Positions 15,164 through 25,178 are shown, counted from the first letter of the stretch. The stretch: DNA of 48,056 nucleotides from Aeromonas sp. RU39B (GCF_900156095.1 NZ_FTMJ01000020.1:1-48056); one strand, 5' to 3'. Numbers and translations are program-made. Notes: generated by a model from the letters alone, not told the origin.

Positions 15164-17026
15164 ATGCCAACCTTTGCCCTGCTCTGTCTCAGCCCCGATC
15201 CGCAGCTGCGTGAACAGTTGTTGATCGACCTGTCATGCTTGCGATCCCACTTTCTGCTGCTGGCAGCCGCGACACCGGCAGATGCGGATCGGCAACTGGC
15301 AGCCCTGCAAAGTCAGGGGCAGGCTCCTGCCGTATTGATTCACGACGGGCACTGGCCACAAGAGGTAGCCCTTTTGGCCCGCTCTCACGCGCCATGCCGT
15401 CTGCTTGCGCTGCCCGAACACCGATTGCAGGCCGATGAGTTGCACCGCACCGTCACCGGGCTGGCCAGCCAGTTTGTCATGGCGCATCCGCAGGCTGACC
15501 TGCTCGACTATGTGCAGGTGCTGGATCAGCGTTCGCTGGTGGAGGCTCATGTCGATCGCAAATTGGCCGAGTACCGCGAAGGTTTCATGGATTACACCCA
15601 TGACAGTGACGAAGCGGTGTCACAGCAGGTGCTCGACGGATTGCTGCGCTTTTTTGCCGAGCGTGACGAGGGGCATGCCTGTCGGCGCTATAGCCCGGGC
15701 CATGTGCTGACCCGCGAGGGGGAGCGCAACGATTTTCTCTGGCTGATTGCCAGCGGCGAAGTGGTGCTACGCAAGCGCGACGAGAGCGGGGTGGAGCAAG
15801 AGGTGGTGCGCTATCAGGGCGGGGCGCTGGTGGGTGGTATGTCGTTTGTGACCGGTGAACCGGCGTTCACCACCGGCATCACGCTGGCGCACACCGATGT
15901 CATTAAACTCGACAAGCGCCTGTTTGCCGAGGTGATGGGTAGCCAGAGCGATCTGCTGCCGGCGTTTACCAACCTGCTGCTGCGTCACTTTAACCGTCGT
16001 CTGCAAAACAGTATCAACACCAAGATGGAGCTGCAGCGTACCCTGCACTCACTGAATGAAGCCTATCGTCAGTTGGTGGAGAACGAAAAGATGGTGATGC
16101 TGGGCCAGCTGGTGGCTGGGGTGGCCCACGAGCTGAACAACCCGGTGTCTGCCATTATTCGGGGGAGCGCGACGTTAAGCGAGTTGATCCCGGATCTGGT
16201 CAATCTTGATCTGCAGCCTGAGCACAAGACGCTTGGTAATCTTACTTTGTGCCGGGCGATGCAGGTTCAGGCGCTATCGACCAGTGTCCAGCGCGAGCGG
16301 GCACGGCAGGCAGAAGGGCGTTTTGGCGACCGGCAGCAGGCCCGGTTGGCGGTGAAGATGCGGCTGGATGATGAGGTGAGCTGGCGCGGCTGGTTCTCTC
16401 TGCTCAGCGGCCCCGAGCGCGACGCTTTGTTGTCGCAGCTGGAGCAGTTCCACGAGGCCGGCATGTTCCTGCGCAATATCGAAGTGTGTGCCCGCCGTAT
16501 CGGCGACCTGGTGCGCAGCCTGAAACAGTATGTGCGCGAAGATAGCCGGGCCCCAGTATTCAGCGATCTGCATGAGGGGCTGGAAGATACCCTGATGATC
16601 TTTGAAAACCGGCTCAAGCAGCATGAGGTGGTGCGCGAGTATCAGGATCTGCCGCACCTACGTTGTTACCCGGGTTCGCTGCAACAGGTGTGGACCAACC
16701 TGCTGGCCAATGCGCTCGACGCCATGACCGAACCCGGAACACTCAGCGTGCGCACCGCGCAGCCGGAGCCCGGCTGGGTCACGGTTGAGATTGAGGATTC
16801 TGGCTGCGGCATTGAAGCCGAGCGGCTGCCGCATATTTTCGAGCTGAACCACACCACCAAACGGGAAGGGCACTTCGGGCTGGGCATCGGCCTGAGCGTC
16901 TGCCAGCAGGTGGTGCAGCAACACAGAGGGAGAATCGAGGTGAACTCGACTCCGGGCCAGGGAACCTGCATGCAGGTGTGGCTGCCCCTGGGTGGACCAG
17001 ACGACAGTGAAGAGGACAAGGCATGA
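15164..17026 (+). CDS. Cytoplasmic histidine kinase with receiver-like and cNMP-binding domains
   Basis: A 620-aa protein with no membrane helices. Residues 1-125 look like a degenerate receiver domain. Residues 140-275 are a cyclic-nucleotide-binding fold (YSPGHVLTREGERNDFLWLI, GALVGGMSFVTGEPAF). A coiled region (280-310) leads to the phospho-acceptor helix AGVAHELNNP with His322, and then HATPase_c with N box NLLANALDA (512-520), DSGCGI (545-550) and GLGIGLS (572-578). The second dimerisation helix (ARRIGDLVRSLKQYV, about 443-457) lies some 120 residues after His322, about 70 more than usual, so an insertion splits the DHp domain. The stop overlaps the receiver gene by ATGA. Confidence 0.92.
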   Translation: MPTFALLCLSPDPQLREQLLIDLSCLRSHFLLLAAATPADADRQLAALQSQGQAPAVLIHDGHWPQEVALLARSHAPCRLLALPEHRLQADELHRTVTGLASQFVMAHPQADLLDYVQVLDQRSLVEAHVDRKLAEYREGFMDYTHDSDEAVSQQVLDGLLRFFAERDEGHACRRYSPGHVLTREGERNDFLWLIASGEVVLRKRDESGVEQEVVRYQGGALVGGMSFVTGEPAFTTGITLAHTDVIKLDKRLFAEVMGSQSDLLPAFTNLLLRHFNRRLQNSINTKMELQRTLHSLNEAYRQLVENEKMVMLGQLVAGVAHELNNPVSAIIRGSATLSELIPDLVNLDLQPEHKTLGNLTLCRAMQVQALSTSVQRERARQAEGRFGDRQQARLAVKMRLDDEVSWRGWFSLLSGPERDALLSQLEQFHEAGMFLRNIEVCARRIGDLVRSLKQYVREDSRAPVFSDLHEGLEDTLMIFENRLKQHEVVREYQDLPHLRCYPGSLQQVWTNLLANALDAMTEPGTLSVRTAQPEPGWVTVEIEDSGCGIEAERLPHIFELNHTTKREGHFGLGIGLSVCQQVVQQHRGRIEVNSTPGQGTCMQVWLPLGGPDDSEEDKA

Positions 17027-17514
17027 ATAAACCCTATCTGATCCTGTGCGTAGATGATGAACGCGAAGTGCTGGATGCCGTCATGCACGACTTGGCGCCA
17101 CTGCGCAGCCGTTTTGAGCTGGAGGGCGCCGAGAGTGCTGAAGAGGGGATCGCCGTGATTGAAGAGTGGGAAGAGGAGGGCGGCCAACTGGCCCTGATCC
17201 TCTGTGACCATATGATGCCCGGCATGCAGGGGGTCGATTTTCTGATCCAACTGAACCGCCGCAGTTTGACCAAGGCCAGCCGCAAGTTGCTGCTGACCGG
17301 TCAAGCCGGGCTGGAGGCGACGATCTCGGCGATCAATCAGGGCGGGCTCGATTACTACCTGGCCAAGCCGTGGCAGCCAGAGGAGCTGCGCCGGGTGGTG
17401 CGTGAGCAACTGACCGGTTTTGTGCTGAGTCAGGGGGTTGAGGTGGCGCTCGGTTATGCCGCCCTGCTCGATAGCGAAAAGGTCTTTCGCGCTGTGCACG
17501 ATCAGCCGATCTGA
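17023..17514 (+). CDS. Single-domain response regulator
   Basis: A 163-aa receiver with acidic pair CVDDE, phospho-Asp in LILCDHMMPG, switch Thr in LLLTGQAG and Lys in YLAKPW. No DNA-binding or enzymatic output domain follows, only a 40-aa helical tail. It overlaps the kinase gene by four bases, so the pair forms one two-component system. The AKPWQPEELRRVV segment resembles receivers of the RpfG/HupR type. Output is probably by protein contact. Confidence 0.92.
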   Translation: MNKPYLILCVDDEREVLDAVMHDLAPLRSRFELEGAESAEEGIAVIEEWEEEGGQLALILCDHMMPGMQGVDFLIQLNRRSLTKASRKLLLTGQAGLEATISAINQGGLDYYLAKPWQPEELRRVVREQLTGFVLSQGVEVALGYAALLDSEKVFRAVHDQPI

Positions 17515-17540
17515 CTTGGTATCCGGCCGCAGGGTTAATA

Positions 17541-17560
17541 TACTGTTTGCATATACAGTA
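17541..17560. promoter_or_regulatory. LexA (SOS) box upstream of topB
   Basis: TACTGTTTGCATATACAGTA fits the gammaproteobacterial SOS consensus CTGT-N8-ACAG with symmetrical TA flanks. It lies 15 bp before the topB ATG, a position where LexA would block transcription or overlap the transcription start. Confidence 0.85.
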
Positions 17561-17575
17561 TGCGAGTAACCCGTC

Positions 17576-19504
17576 ATGCGACTCTTCATTGCCGAGAAGC
17601 CCAGTCTCGGGCGCGCCATTGCCGATGTGCTGCCCAAGCCGCACAAGAAAGGGGATGGTTTTATCGAGACCGGGCAAGGTGACATTGTCAGCTGGTGTAT
17701 CGGCCATCTGCTGGAGCAAGCCGAGCCGGATGCCTACGATGCGTCTTTCAAGCAGTGGCGGATGGAGCATCTGCCGATCGTCCCCGAACGCTGGCAGCTC
17801 AACCCCAAGGCCAAAACCAAGGGGCAGCTGGCGGTGCTGCGCAAGCTGATCAAGCAGGCCGATGAAGTGGTACACGCCGGAGACCCTGACCGGGAAGGGC
17901 AACTGCTGGTGGATGAGGTGATCGACTACCTCGGTTACCCAAAAAGCAAGCCGGTACGCCGTTGTCTGATTAGCGACATGAATCCGCCCGCCGTGCGCCG
18001 GGCCGTGGAGCAGCTGCGTGATAACCACGAGTTCGTGCCGTTGGCGGTCTCGGCATTGGCGCGCACCCGCGCCGACTGGCTGTATGGCATCAACATGACC
18101 CGCGCCTACACCCTGGTGGGCCGCAAAGCCGGCTGCGATCAGCTGCTGTCGGTCGGCCGGGTGCAGACTCCGCTGCTGGGGCTGGTGGTGCGGCGGGATC
18201 AGGAGATTGCGGCCTTTGTGCCCAAGCCCTTCTATGAAGTGCTGGCCCATTTGCGCAGCGCCGCTGGCGAGCCGTTTAGTGCTAAATGGCTGCCGTCAGA
18301 GGCCTGCCTGCCGTGGCAGGACGAAGAGGGGCGAGTGCTCAATCGCAAGCTGGCCGAGAATGTGGTCAACCGTATTCAGGGCCAGAGCGGAACGGTGGAA
18401 TCGGTTGACGAGAAGGCCAAGAAGCAGGCTGCGCCCCTTCCTTACAACCTCTCCAGCTTGCAGATCGATGCCGCCAAGCGGTTTGGCATGGATGCCAAGC
18501 GGGTGCTCGATATCTGTCAGGCGCTTTATGAGCGGCACAAGTTGATTACCTATCCACGTTCTGACAGCCGCCATCTGCCGGCTGAGCACTTTGGCCGTGC
18601 CGGACAGGTACGCCAGGCGATTGCCGTGACCGCGCCGGCCCTGGCCAGCGCAGTGGAGAAAGCCGATGGGCGGCTGCGCAGCAAGGCATGGAATGACGGC
18701 AAGGTGGAGGCGCATCACGCCATCATCCCGACCGAGAAAAGCGGTAATCCGGCCAGCCTGTCAGCTGATGAGGCCAAGGTGTACGCGCTGGTGGCCCGTC
18801 AGTATCTGATGCAGTTTTATCCACCGTTTGAGTACAACGACAGCAAGGTGCTGGTGCGCATTCAGGGTGGCCTGTTTGAGGCGAAAGCGCGCCGTATTCT
18901 TAAAGCAGGCTGGAAGAGTCTGCTGGGTGTCGAAGAGGATGACGACGAGGAGCAAGCCGGCACGCTGCCTGCCCTCAAGCAGGGCGACATCGTGCAGTGT
19001 GAACGTGGCGAGTTGCTGGAAAAAGTGACCCAGCCGCCCAAACCTTTTACCGATGCGACCTTGCTGGCAGCCATGACCGGGATTGGACGTTATGTGCAGG
19101 ACCCGGAGATCCGCAAAATCCTGCGCGAGACCGATGGGCTGGGCACCGAAGCCACGCGCGCCGGGATTATCGAGCTGCTGTTCAAGCGTCGCTTCCTGAC
19201 CCGCCAGGGCAAGAGCATCAAGGCGACGCCGACCGGGCAGGCGCTGATCACCGCGCTGCCGCAAAGCGCCAGTCGCCCGGATATGACGGCGTTGTGGGAG
19301 CAGTCACTCGGGCGGATCGGTGAGCGTCAGGAGAGTTATCAGCACTTTATGGGGCCGCTGGAGCAGCAGTTGCGCCAGCTGATCGAGGATGCCCGCACCA
19401 GCGATGGCGGTGGGTTTCGCGCTCTGCCCAAGAGTGAGGCTCCCAAGCGCCGTTTTACCCGGCGCAAGAGCAGTGGCAGCAAACGACCGGCGAAAGCCGC
19501 CTGA
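17576..19504 (+). CDS. topB: DNA topoisomerase III
   Basis: A 642-aa type IA topoisomerase that relaxes and decatenates DNA. The TOPRIM domain has AEKPSLG at the N-terminus and DPDREGQ (103-109). The active-site Tyr326 lies in ITYPRSDSR. The C-terminal tail is basic (Lys/Arg rich) and without zinc fingers, as in E. coli TopB (653 aa). The ATG follows a LexA box by 15 bp, so SOS induction is likely. Weak ribosome site (GAG). Its position between a two-component system and ktrAB suggests its own transcript. Confidence 0.96.
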   Translation: MRLFIAEKPSLGRAIADVLPKPHKKGDGFIETGQGDIVSWCIGHLLEQAEPDAYDASFKQWRMEHLPIVPERWQLNPKAKTKGQLAVLRKLIKQADEVVHAGDPDREGQLLVDEVIDYLGYPKSKPVRRCLISDMNPPAVRRAVEQLRDNHEFVPLAVSALARTRADWLYGINMTRAYTLVGRKAGCDQLLSVGRVQTPLLGLVVRRDQEIAAFVPKPFYEVLAHLRSAAGEPFSAKWLPSEACLPWQDEEGRVLNRKLAENVVNRIQGQSGTVESVDEKAKKQAAPLPYNLSSLQIDAAKRFGMDAKRVLDICQALYERHKLITYPRSDSRHLPAEHFGRAGQVRQAIAVTAPALASAVEKADGRLRSKAWNDGKVEAHHAIIPTEKSGNPASLSADEAKVYALVARQYLMQFYPPFEYNDSKVLVRIQGGLFEAKARRILKAGWKSLLGVEEDDDEEQAGTLPALKQGDIVQCERGELLEKVTQPPKPFTDATLLAAMTGIGRYVQDPEIRKILRETDGLGTEATRAGIIELLFKRRFLTRQGKSIKATPTGQALITALPQSASRPDMTALWEQSLGRIGERQESYQHFMGPLEQQLRQLIEDARTSDGGGFRALPKSEAPKRRFTRRKSSGSKRPAKAA

Positions 19505-19510
19505 AAGTAG

Positions 19511-19538
19511 CGAGGGCCCGTGGGGCCCTCGTTGCTTT
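19511..19538. terminator. Terminator between topB and ktrB
   Basis: CGAGGGCCC / GGGCCCTCG is perfect over 9 bp with a GTG loop, followed by TTGCTTT. It is placed between convergent genes. Confidence 0.85.
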
Positions 19539-20892
19539 AACCGGTGTAAACGTTCTCTTCCGGGTAGCGAATTCGGCTCTCGGTCGGACGCGCCAGCATA
19601 AAGGCCAGCGTTAAGGGACCAAGACGGCCGCAGATCATCACCAGCACCAGAATGACCTTGCCAATTGGCGTCAACGAGGAGGTGATCCCGGTGGAGAGCC
19701 CCACAGTGGCGAACGCTGACACCACCTCGAACATGATCTTATCGAACGGCAGTTTCTCGGTGATCATCAGCAGGAACATGGCGACAAACAGCACCATGGC
19801 ACTGACGATGATGATGGCCAGCGAACGGGTTACCGCCTGCGCCGAGATCGTTCGGCCAAAGGCCGAGGTGTGCGGCTGTTTGGTCAGAAAGGCGCGGGTT
19901 GCCAGAATCACCACGGCGAAGGTGGTCACCTTGATACCACCACCGGTGGAGGAGGTTCCGGCACCGATAAACATCAGCGCCATCATGAACAGCAGTGCCG
20001 GCGCCGTGAAATGACCGATATCCACCGTATTGAAACCGGCGGTGCGGGCGCTGGCCGAGTGGAAGAACGCCGCCAGCATCTGGTGGCCGAAGCTGGCACC
20101 GGCCAACGTCCCGTGGTTGTTGTGCTCGAGGGCCCAAAACACCAGCGTCCCGATCAGCAGCAGCAACGGGGTGCCGGTCAGCATCAACTTGCTGTGCAAC
20201 TTGAGCCGGCGCCAGCGCCGTTGACGCACTACATCCATGATGACGCTAAAACCGATACCACCGAGGATCAGCAGGGCGCAAATGGTCAGGCTGATCAGTG
20301 AGTCATCGCGATAGTCCATCAAGTTGTTGGCAAACAGCGAGAACCCGGCGTTGTTAAAGGCCGACGCGGCATGGAAGAAGCTGACATAGACGCCATGCTC
20401 CCAGCCCATCTCCGGTACCCAGCGGATCGCCATCAGGGCGGTGCCGATCAGTTGGGCGATAAAGGCGAACAGAATGATCCGCTTGACCAGCCGGACTATG
20501 TTGATGGAGCCCTCCTGACCGAGCGCCTCTTTGGCCAACACCTGCTGGCGCAGGCTGACCCGCTTGCTCAGCAGGGCCAGTAGCAGCACCGTCATGGTCA
20601 TCTGACCGAGACCGCCAATCTCCATCAGCAGGATCAGAAATATCTGTCCCTGCAGGGTAAAGACGGTGCCGGTGTCTACCACGCCAAGACCGGTCACGCT
20701 GATGGCCGAGGTGGCGGTAAACAGGGCGTCGATCACCGTGACCTGACCGTTGTGGCTGGAGGGTTGCACCAGCAACACGGTCCCGACCAGCAGGATAATC
20801 AGGAAACTGTTGAGGATGAGCTTGGCTTCACTCCAGCGGGACTCATCCTGCTGCAGACGGAAGGCGAAGCTGCTGCGCCAGCGACCGGTCAT
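19537..20892 (-). CDS. ktrB: K+ uptake channel subunit KtrB (TrkH/Ktr family)
   Basis: A 451-aa membrane protein with four membrane-pore-membrane repeats. The selectivity-filter glycines are visible in SVTGLGV, NNAGFS, ARTAGFNT and ATVGLST. The length fits KtrB (about 450 aa) rather than TrkH (about 485 aa). KtrB mediates Na+-dependent K+ uptake when gated by cytosolic KtrA. The ATG overlaps the ktrA stop (ATGA), giving a ktrA-ktrB operon on the minus strand. Confidence 0.95.
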   Translation of the reverse strand: MTGRWRSSFAFRLQQDESRWSEAKLILNSFLIILLVGTVLLVQPSSHNGQVTVIDALFTATSAISVTGLGVVDTGTVFTLQGQIFLILLMEIGGLGQMTMTVLLLALLSKRVSLRQQVLAKEALGQEGSINIVRLVKRIILFAFIAQLIGTALMAIRWVPEMGWEHGVYVSFFHAASAFNNAGFSLFANNLMDYRDDSLISLTICALLILGGIGFSVIMDVVRQRRWRRLKLHSKLMLTGTPLLLLIGTLVFWALEHNNHGTLAGASFGHQMLAAFFHSASARTAGFNTVDIGHFTAPALLFMMALMFIGAGTSSTGGGIKVTTFAVVILATRAFLTKQPHTSAFGRTISAQAVTRSLAIIIVSAMVLFVAMFLLMITEKLPFDKIMFEVVSAFATVGLSTGITSSLTPIGKVILVLVMICGRLGPLTLAFMLARPTESRIRYPEENVYTG

Positions 20893-21542
20893 AGGGTGGA
20901 AAGCCAGTGGTCGATGGCGTGCTTGTTGCCGGCCAGGATCAGGATGTCACCCAGTTGCAGGTCCATCTTGCCGGTCAGTACGTTGTGCAGCACCTCACCG
21001 CGCTTGAGTGCCAGCAGTTGGAACTGGCTCTGTTGCAGCAGATGCAGATCGCCCAAGGTGCGGCCATTTTGCTGCAGACCGATCACGAATTCGGTCAGCA
21101 CCATGTCGTGGCCCAATTCGAGATAGTCAAACAGGCGGTTGTCGAGCATGCTCTGGGCCACCCGGCGTCCCATGTCCCACTCGGGGTTGATGACCTTGTC
21201 GGCCCCCACTTTCTGCAGGATTTTGGCGTGGAACTTGTCCCGAGCCTTGACCCACACCTTCTTCACGCCCGCCTCCTTGAGAACCAGCGTCGTCAGAATG
21301 CTGGTTTCGAGGCTGTCACCGATCGCCACAAAGACGATGTCGTAGTCGGCCAGACCCAGTTCCGCGACCGTGGCTTCGTCAGTGGCGTCGGCCACAATAG
21401 TGTGGCTGCAGAAGGTGGCCACCTGACGGGTCTTGGTCTCGTCGATATCGATGGCCAGTACCTGAGCATCCTGATGCTCCAGCTCTTCACACAAGGCACT
21501 GCCAAAAAGACCCAGCCCGATCACGGCAAATTGGCTGTTCAT
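20889..21542 (-). CDS. ktrA: K+ uptake regulatory subunit KtrA (RCK/TrkA-N)
   Basis: A 217-aa cytosolic protein. The RCK_N Rossmann domain has GLGLFG (9-14) and acidic IDIDE for nucleotide binding; the RCK_C domain follows from about residue 135. It forms the ATP/ADP- or NAD(H)-responsive gating ring on KtrB. ATG 21542 places the GxGxxG motif where the family has it; the open frame continues 38 codons upstream without homology. The divergent murB starts 127 bp away, and both promoters must lie there. Confidence 0.95.
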   Translation of the reverse strand: MNSQFAVIGLGLFGSALCEELEHQDAQVLAIDIDETKTRQVATFCSHTIVADATDEATVAELGLADYDIVFVAIGDSLETSILTTLVLKEAGVKKVWVKARDKFHAKILQKVGADKVINPEWDMGRRVAQSMLDNRLFDYLELGHDMVLTEFVIGLQQNGRTLGDLHLLQQSQFQLLALKRGEVLHNVLTGKMDLQLGDILILAGNKHAIDHWLSTL

Positions 21543-21669
21543 AGGGATTCCCGCTGAATTGGAAACGATTACTTTAATCCAGGTAAGGATACAGGAAAAG
21601 TGGACGCAATTTTTCCGCGACCAATCATTTGAGGTAGACTGACGCCTCTTTCGCACTGGATATTTGCAG

Positions 21670-22707
21670 ATGACACCGCTGCCTCACGCCGAATTGCTCG
21701 ACTACAACACCTTCTCTCTGCCAGCCGCCGCACAGTGGTTGGTCACGCTCGAATCTCTGACAGAATTTGCCGCCGTGCGCAGCGATCCGCGCTGGAACAC
21801 GCTGCCGCGTCTGGTGCTCGGTGGCGGCAGCAATGTGTTGTTTACCTGTGATTTTGCCGGCTTGGTGCTGGTCAATCGCCTCAAGGGCATTCGGGTTGAG
21901 GATGAGGGCGACCACTGGTTGCTGCATGCGGCAGCGGGTGAGAACTGGCACGAGTTGGTCTGTTACTGCCTGCAGCAGGGGATGCCGGGGCTGGAAAATC
22001 TGGCGCTGATCCCGGGCTGTGTTGGGGCAGCGCCGGTGCAGAATATCGGTGCCTACGGCGTTGAGCTGGCGCGTTTCTGTGCCTATGTCGATACCCTGCG
22101 TTGGGGGGATGGCGCTGCCGAGCGTATCAGTGCTGACGATTGCCGTTTTGGGTATCGCGACAGCATTTTCAAGCATGAATATCAGGAGTCACACCTGATT
22201 GTGGCCGTCGGTCTGCGATTGCCCAAACAGTGGCAACCGGTGCTCTCTTACGGCCCGCTGGCGGCGCTTGGCGATCGGGCCACGCCGCAGGCGGTATTTG
22301 ATATCGTCTGCGACACCCGCAAGGCCAAGCTGCCTGATCCGGCAGTGCTTGGTAATGCCGGCAGCTTTTTCAAAAATCCGGTGGTGGCGAAGGCACTGGC
22401 CGACCGGCTCAAGGCGGATTACCCGTCCATGCCGCTCTACCCGGCGGGTGAGGGGCAGGCCAAGTTGGCGGCGGGTTGGCTTATTGATCAGTGTGGTCTC
22501 AAGGGATACGCCATTGGTCAGGCCGCCGTGCATCAAGAGCAAGCGCTGGTGCTGGTCAACCGGGGTGGAGCGCGCGCCGCCGACCTGCTGGCCCTGGCGG
22601 CGCATGTCCGCGATACCGTGGCAGCCCGTTTTGGGGTGACACTGGAGCATGAAGTGCGCTTTATGGGCGCGCAGGGTGAAGTGTTTCTGCATGAGGTGAT
22701 GGCATGA
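21670..22707 (+). CDS. murB: UDP-N-acetylenolpyruvoylglucosamine reductase
   Basis: A 345-aa FAD enzyme reducing UDP-GlcNAc-enolpyruvate to UDP-MurNAc with NADPH in peptidoglycan synthesis. Motifs: LVLGGGSNVL (FAD), GCVGAAPVQNIGAYG, GNAGSFFKNP with catalytic Ser232, and C-terminal LEHEVRFMG. It is the long type I MurB, like E. coli (342 aa). ATG 21670 is preferred over the TTG at 21664. It overlaps birA by four bases, as in E. coli. Confidence 0.97.
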   Translation: MTPLPHAELLDYNTFSLPAAAQWLVTLESLTEFAAVRSDPRWNTLPRLVLGGGSNVLFTCDFAGLVLVNRLKGIRVEDEGDHWLLHAAAGENWHELVCYCLQQGMPGLENLALIPGCVGAAPVQNIGAYGVELARFCAYVDTLRWGDGAAERISADDCRFGYRDSIFKHEYQESHLIVAVGLRLPKQWQPVLSYGPLAALGDRATPQAVFDIVCDTRKAKLPDPAVLGNAGSFFKNPVVAKALADRLKADYPSMPLYPAGEGQAKLAAGWLIDQCGLKGYAIGQAAVHQEQALVLVNRGGARAADLLALAAHVRDTVAARFGVTLEHEVRFMGAQGEVFLHEVMA

Positions 22708-23666
22708 GTCTGACCCCGATCCGCCAGGCGTTGCTGGCGATTCTGGCCGATGGCGAGTTTCACTCCGGCGAGCAACTGGGTGAGCAACTGGGAATCAGTC
22801 GGGCGGCGGTCAGTAAACATGTGGCTGCACTCAAGGCACTGGGACTGGATGTTTACAGCCTGACCGGTCGTGGCCATCGATTGGCCTTGCCGCTGGCGCT
22901 CTATGATCAAGCGCTGCTGCAAAGTGCCTTGCCGATGGCGCCGGTGCACGTTTTCCCGGTCATCGATTCAACCAACCAGTTTCTGCTGGAGCGGGTGGGG
23001 CAGCTGCAATCCGGTTCACTCTGTCTGGCCGAATGTCAGACTGCGGGGCGTGGTCGCCGTGGTAAGCCTTGGGTCTCCCCCTTTGGTTGCCAGCTGATTA
23101 TCAGCCTCTATTGGCGGCTGGAGCAGGGCATGGCGGCCGTTATGGGGCTGAGCCTCGCGGTGGGGGTGGCGGTGGTCGACGCACTGGAATCGCTCGGTTA
23201 TCACGGTGTTCAGCTCAAGTGGCCCAACGACATTTATTACGAAGGGCGCAAATTGGCCGGCATTCTGGTTGAGATGAGCGGTAGTGCCGGCAGCCTCTGT
23301 CACCTGGTCGTCGGGGTCGGCATCAATCTGGCGATGCCTGATCGCGAAGCCGAGAAGATCGATCAAGCCTGGGTCGAACTACGAGAACTGAGCCGTGATC
23401 CGGTGGATCGCAACCAGCTTGCCGTCAGTGTTGGTCGCAGCCTGCAAGAGACCATGCTGCGCTTTGAACGTGACGGACTGGCGCCGTTTGTGGAGCGCTG
23501 GAATCAGCTCGACAGTTTCAGTGGCCGGCCGGTCAAGTTACTGATGGGCGAGCGGGAAGTATTTGGTATCGCTCGCGGCATCGATGATCGTGGCGCCCTG
23601 CGACTCGAAACCGAGCAGGGCATGGCGCTGTTTGTGGGTGGTGAGGTGTCGCTGCGTCCGCAATGA
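22704..23666 (+). CDS. birA: Biotin-protein ligase / biotin operon repressor
   Basis: A 320-aa bifunctional BirA. A winged-helix DNA-binding domain occupies 1-65 (LGISRAAVSKHVAALKALG). The catalytic core has the biotinyl-AMP loop GRGRRGKPW, KWPNDI and VGVGINL. The C-terminal SH3-like domain spans about 270-320. It activates biotin to biotinoyl-AMP, charges acetyl-CoA carboxylase BCCP, and represses bio genes when idle. The ATGA overlap with murB indicates coupled translation. Confidence 0.96.
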   Translation: MSLTPIRQALLAILADGEFHSGEQLGEQLGISRAAVSKHVAALKALGLDVYSLTGRGHRLALPLALYDQALLQSALPMAPVHVFPVIDSTNQFLLERVGQLQSGSLCLAECQTAGRGRRGKPWVSPFGCQLIISLYWRLEQGMAAVMGLSLAVGVAVVDALESLGYHGVQLKWPNDIYYEGRKLAGILVEMSGSAGSLCHLVVGVGINLAMPDREAEKIDQAWVELRELSRDPVDRNQLAVSVGRSLQETMLRFERDGLAPFVERWNQLDSFSGRPVKLLMGEREVFGIARGIDDRGALRLETEQGMALFVGGEVSLRPQ

Positions 23667-23687
23667 GCCGGCGCAGCCAGTAGTTTG

Positions 23688-23717
23688 TCTGGCTGGAACT
23701 GAACCAGCCAGATTTTT
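23688..23717 (+). terminator. Terminator of murB-birA
   Basis: TCTGGCTGG / CCAGCCAGA has a 7-nt loop and is followed by TTTTT. Confidence 0.88.
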
Positions 23718-23795
23718 CTAGACATTCCTGCCGAAGTTGGCCAATTTAGGCGCCCTTTTCTGCAACTTGCGACCTGCAAAAATAAAGGAAATGCA

Positions 23796-25118
23796 ATGAA
23801 CCCTGTTGTCGTCGCGGTCAGTCTGATGCTGGTGCTCAGTCTGTTGCGCATCAATGTCGTCGTGTCACTGAGTATCGGTGCCATTGTCGGCGGTCTGGTG
23901 GGCGGTCTCTCGCTCTCTGATACCCTGTCAACCTTCACCGGTGGTTTGGGTGGCGGCGCCGAGATTGCGCTCTCCTACGCCATGTTGGGCGCCTTTGCGG
24001 TGGCAATCTCCCGCTCCGGTATCACCGACTTGCTGGCCAACAAGGTGATCAGCCAGCTGGGCAAAGAGGCCTCGCCGGGCCAAATACTGTGGGTCAAGAG
24101 CCTGCTGCTGGTGGCTATCCTGCTGGTCTCTATCTCGTCGCAAAACCTGATCCCGGTGCATATTGCCTTTATTCCGATCCTGATCCCGCCGCTGCTGCAT
24201 GTGATGGCGCAGATGCAGATCGACCGCCGTCAGGTGGCCTGCATCATCACCTTTGGCCTGACCGCTACCTATATGCTGCTGCCGGTCGGCTTTGGCGGGA
24301 TTTTTCTCAACACCATCCTCGCCAAGAACCTGATTGACAACGGGGTGCCGGTCGCGCCGGGGCAACTGACGCTGGCCATGGCCATTCCGGTTGCCGGTAT
24401 GTTCCTCGGGCTGCTGGTGGCGGTGTTCTTCTCTTATCGCAAACCACGCCAATACGATCTGGACAAGATTCTGGCTGCCGAGCCGGAAACCGTGGATCTC
24501 AATCTCAACCACATCTGGGTCGCGCTGCTGGCGATTGCCGTGGCACTTGGCTTGCAATTGACCACCGACAGCATTGTGCTGGGAGCCTTGGCCGGCTTTA
24601 TCATCTTTACGCTGGGCGGGGTGATTCCGTTTCGGCAGAGCCAGGACGCCTTTACTCAAGGCGTGCGTATGATGTCGCTGATCGGCTTTATCATGATCTC
24701 GGCCGCTGGCTTTGCTGCGGTGATGAAGGCGACCCACGGGGTGGACACGCTGGTGCAGTCGGTCTCCGGCATGATGGCCGGTCACAAGGGAATGGCGGCG
24801 TTCTTGATGCTGTTTGTCGGCTTGCTGATCACCATGGGGATCGGCTCGTCCTTCTCGACCGTCCCGATCATCGCCACCATCTATGTGCCGCTGTGCGTGC
24901 AACTCGGCTTCTCGCCGCTGGCGACCATCGCGCTGGTCGGTGCGGCCGGTGCGCTGGGTGATGCTGGCTCGCCTGCCTCGGACTCCACGCTGGGGCCGAC
25001 ATCGGGCCTCAATGCCGATGGTCAGCATGACCATATCTGGGACAGCGTGGTGCCGACCTTTATCCACTACAACATCCCGTTGCTGGTGTTTGGCTGGATT
25101 GCGGCCATGGTGCTGTAA
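23796..25118 (+). CDS. Na+/H+ antiporter-family membrane protein (NhaC-like)
   Basis: A 440-aa inner-membrane protein with about 11-12 hydrophobic helices. It resembles the family annotated as Na+/H+ antiporter family: N-terminal [35 protein letters not shown], and the C-terminal [20 protein letters not shown] segment that is characteristic of NhaC-like proteins. The transported ion is inferred from the family. AAGGAAATGCA precedes the start. It stands as a single gene between two terminators, splitting the birA-coaA neighbourhood seen in E. coli. Confidence 0.85.
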   Translation: MNPVVVAVSLMLVLSLLRINVVVSLSIGAIVGGLVGGLSLSDTLSTFTGGLGGGAEIALSYAMLGAFAVAISRSGITDLLANKVISQLGKEASPGQILWVKSLLLVAILLVSISSQNLIPVHIAFIPILIPPLLHVMAQMQIDRRQVACIITFGLTATYMLLPVGFGGIFLNTILAKNLIDNGVPVAPGQLTLAMAIPVAGMFLGLLVAVFFSYRKPRQYDLDKILAAEPETVDLNLNHIWVALLAIAVALGLQLTTDSIVLGALAGFIIFTLGGVIPFRQSQDAFTQGVRMMSLIGFIMISAAGFAAVMKATHGVDTLVQSVSGMMAGHKGMAAFLMLFVGLLITMGIGSSFSTVPIIATIYVPLCVQLGFSPLATIALVGAAGALGDAGSPASDSTLGPTSGLNADGQHDHIWDSVVPTFIHYNIPLLVFGWIAAMVL

Positions 25119-25131
25119 TGTGTTGACTTGA

Positions 25132-25167
25132 AATGAAAAAAGGTGGCATATGCCACCTTTTTTCATT
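25132..25167. terminator. Bidirectional terminator between antiporter gene and coaA
   Basis: A long palindrome centred on GGTGGCATATGCCACC, flanked by A6 and T6 runs and by AATG/CATT, serves both convergent genes. Confidence 0.92.
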
Positions 25168-25178
25168 CTCTGAATCGC

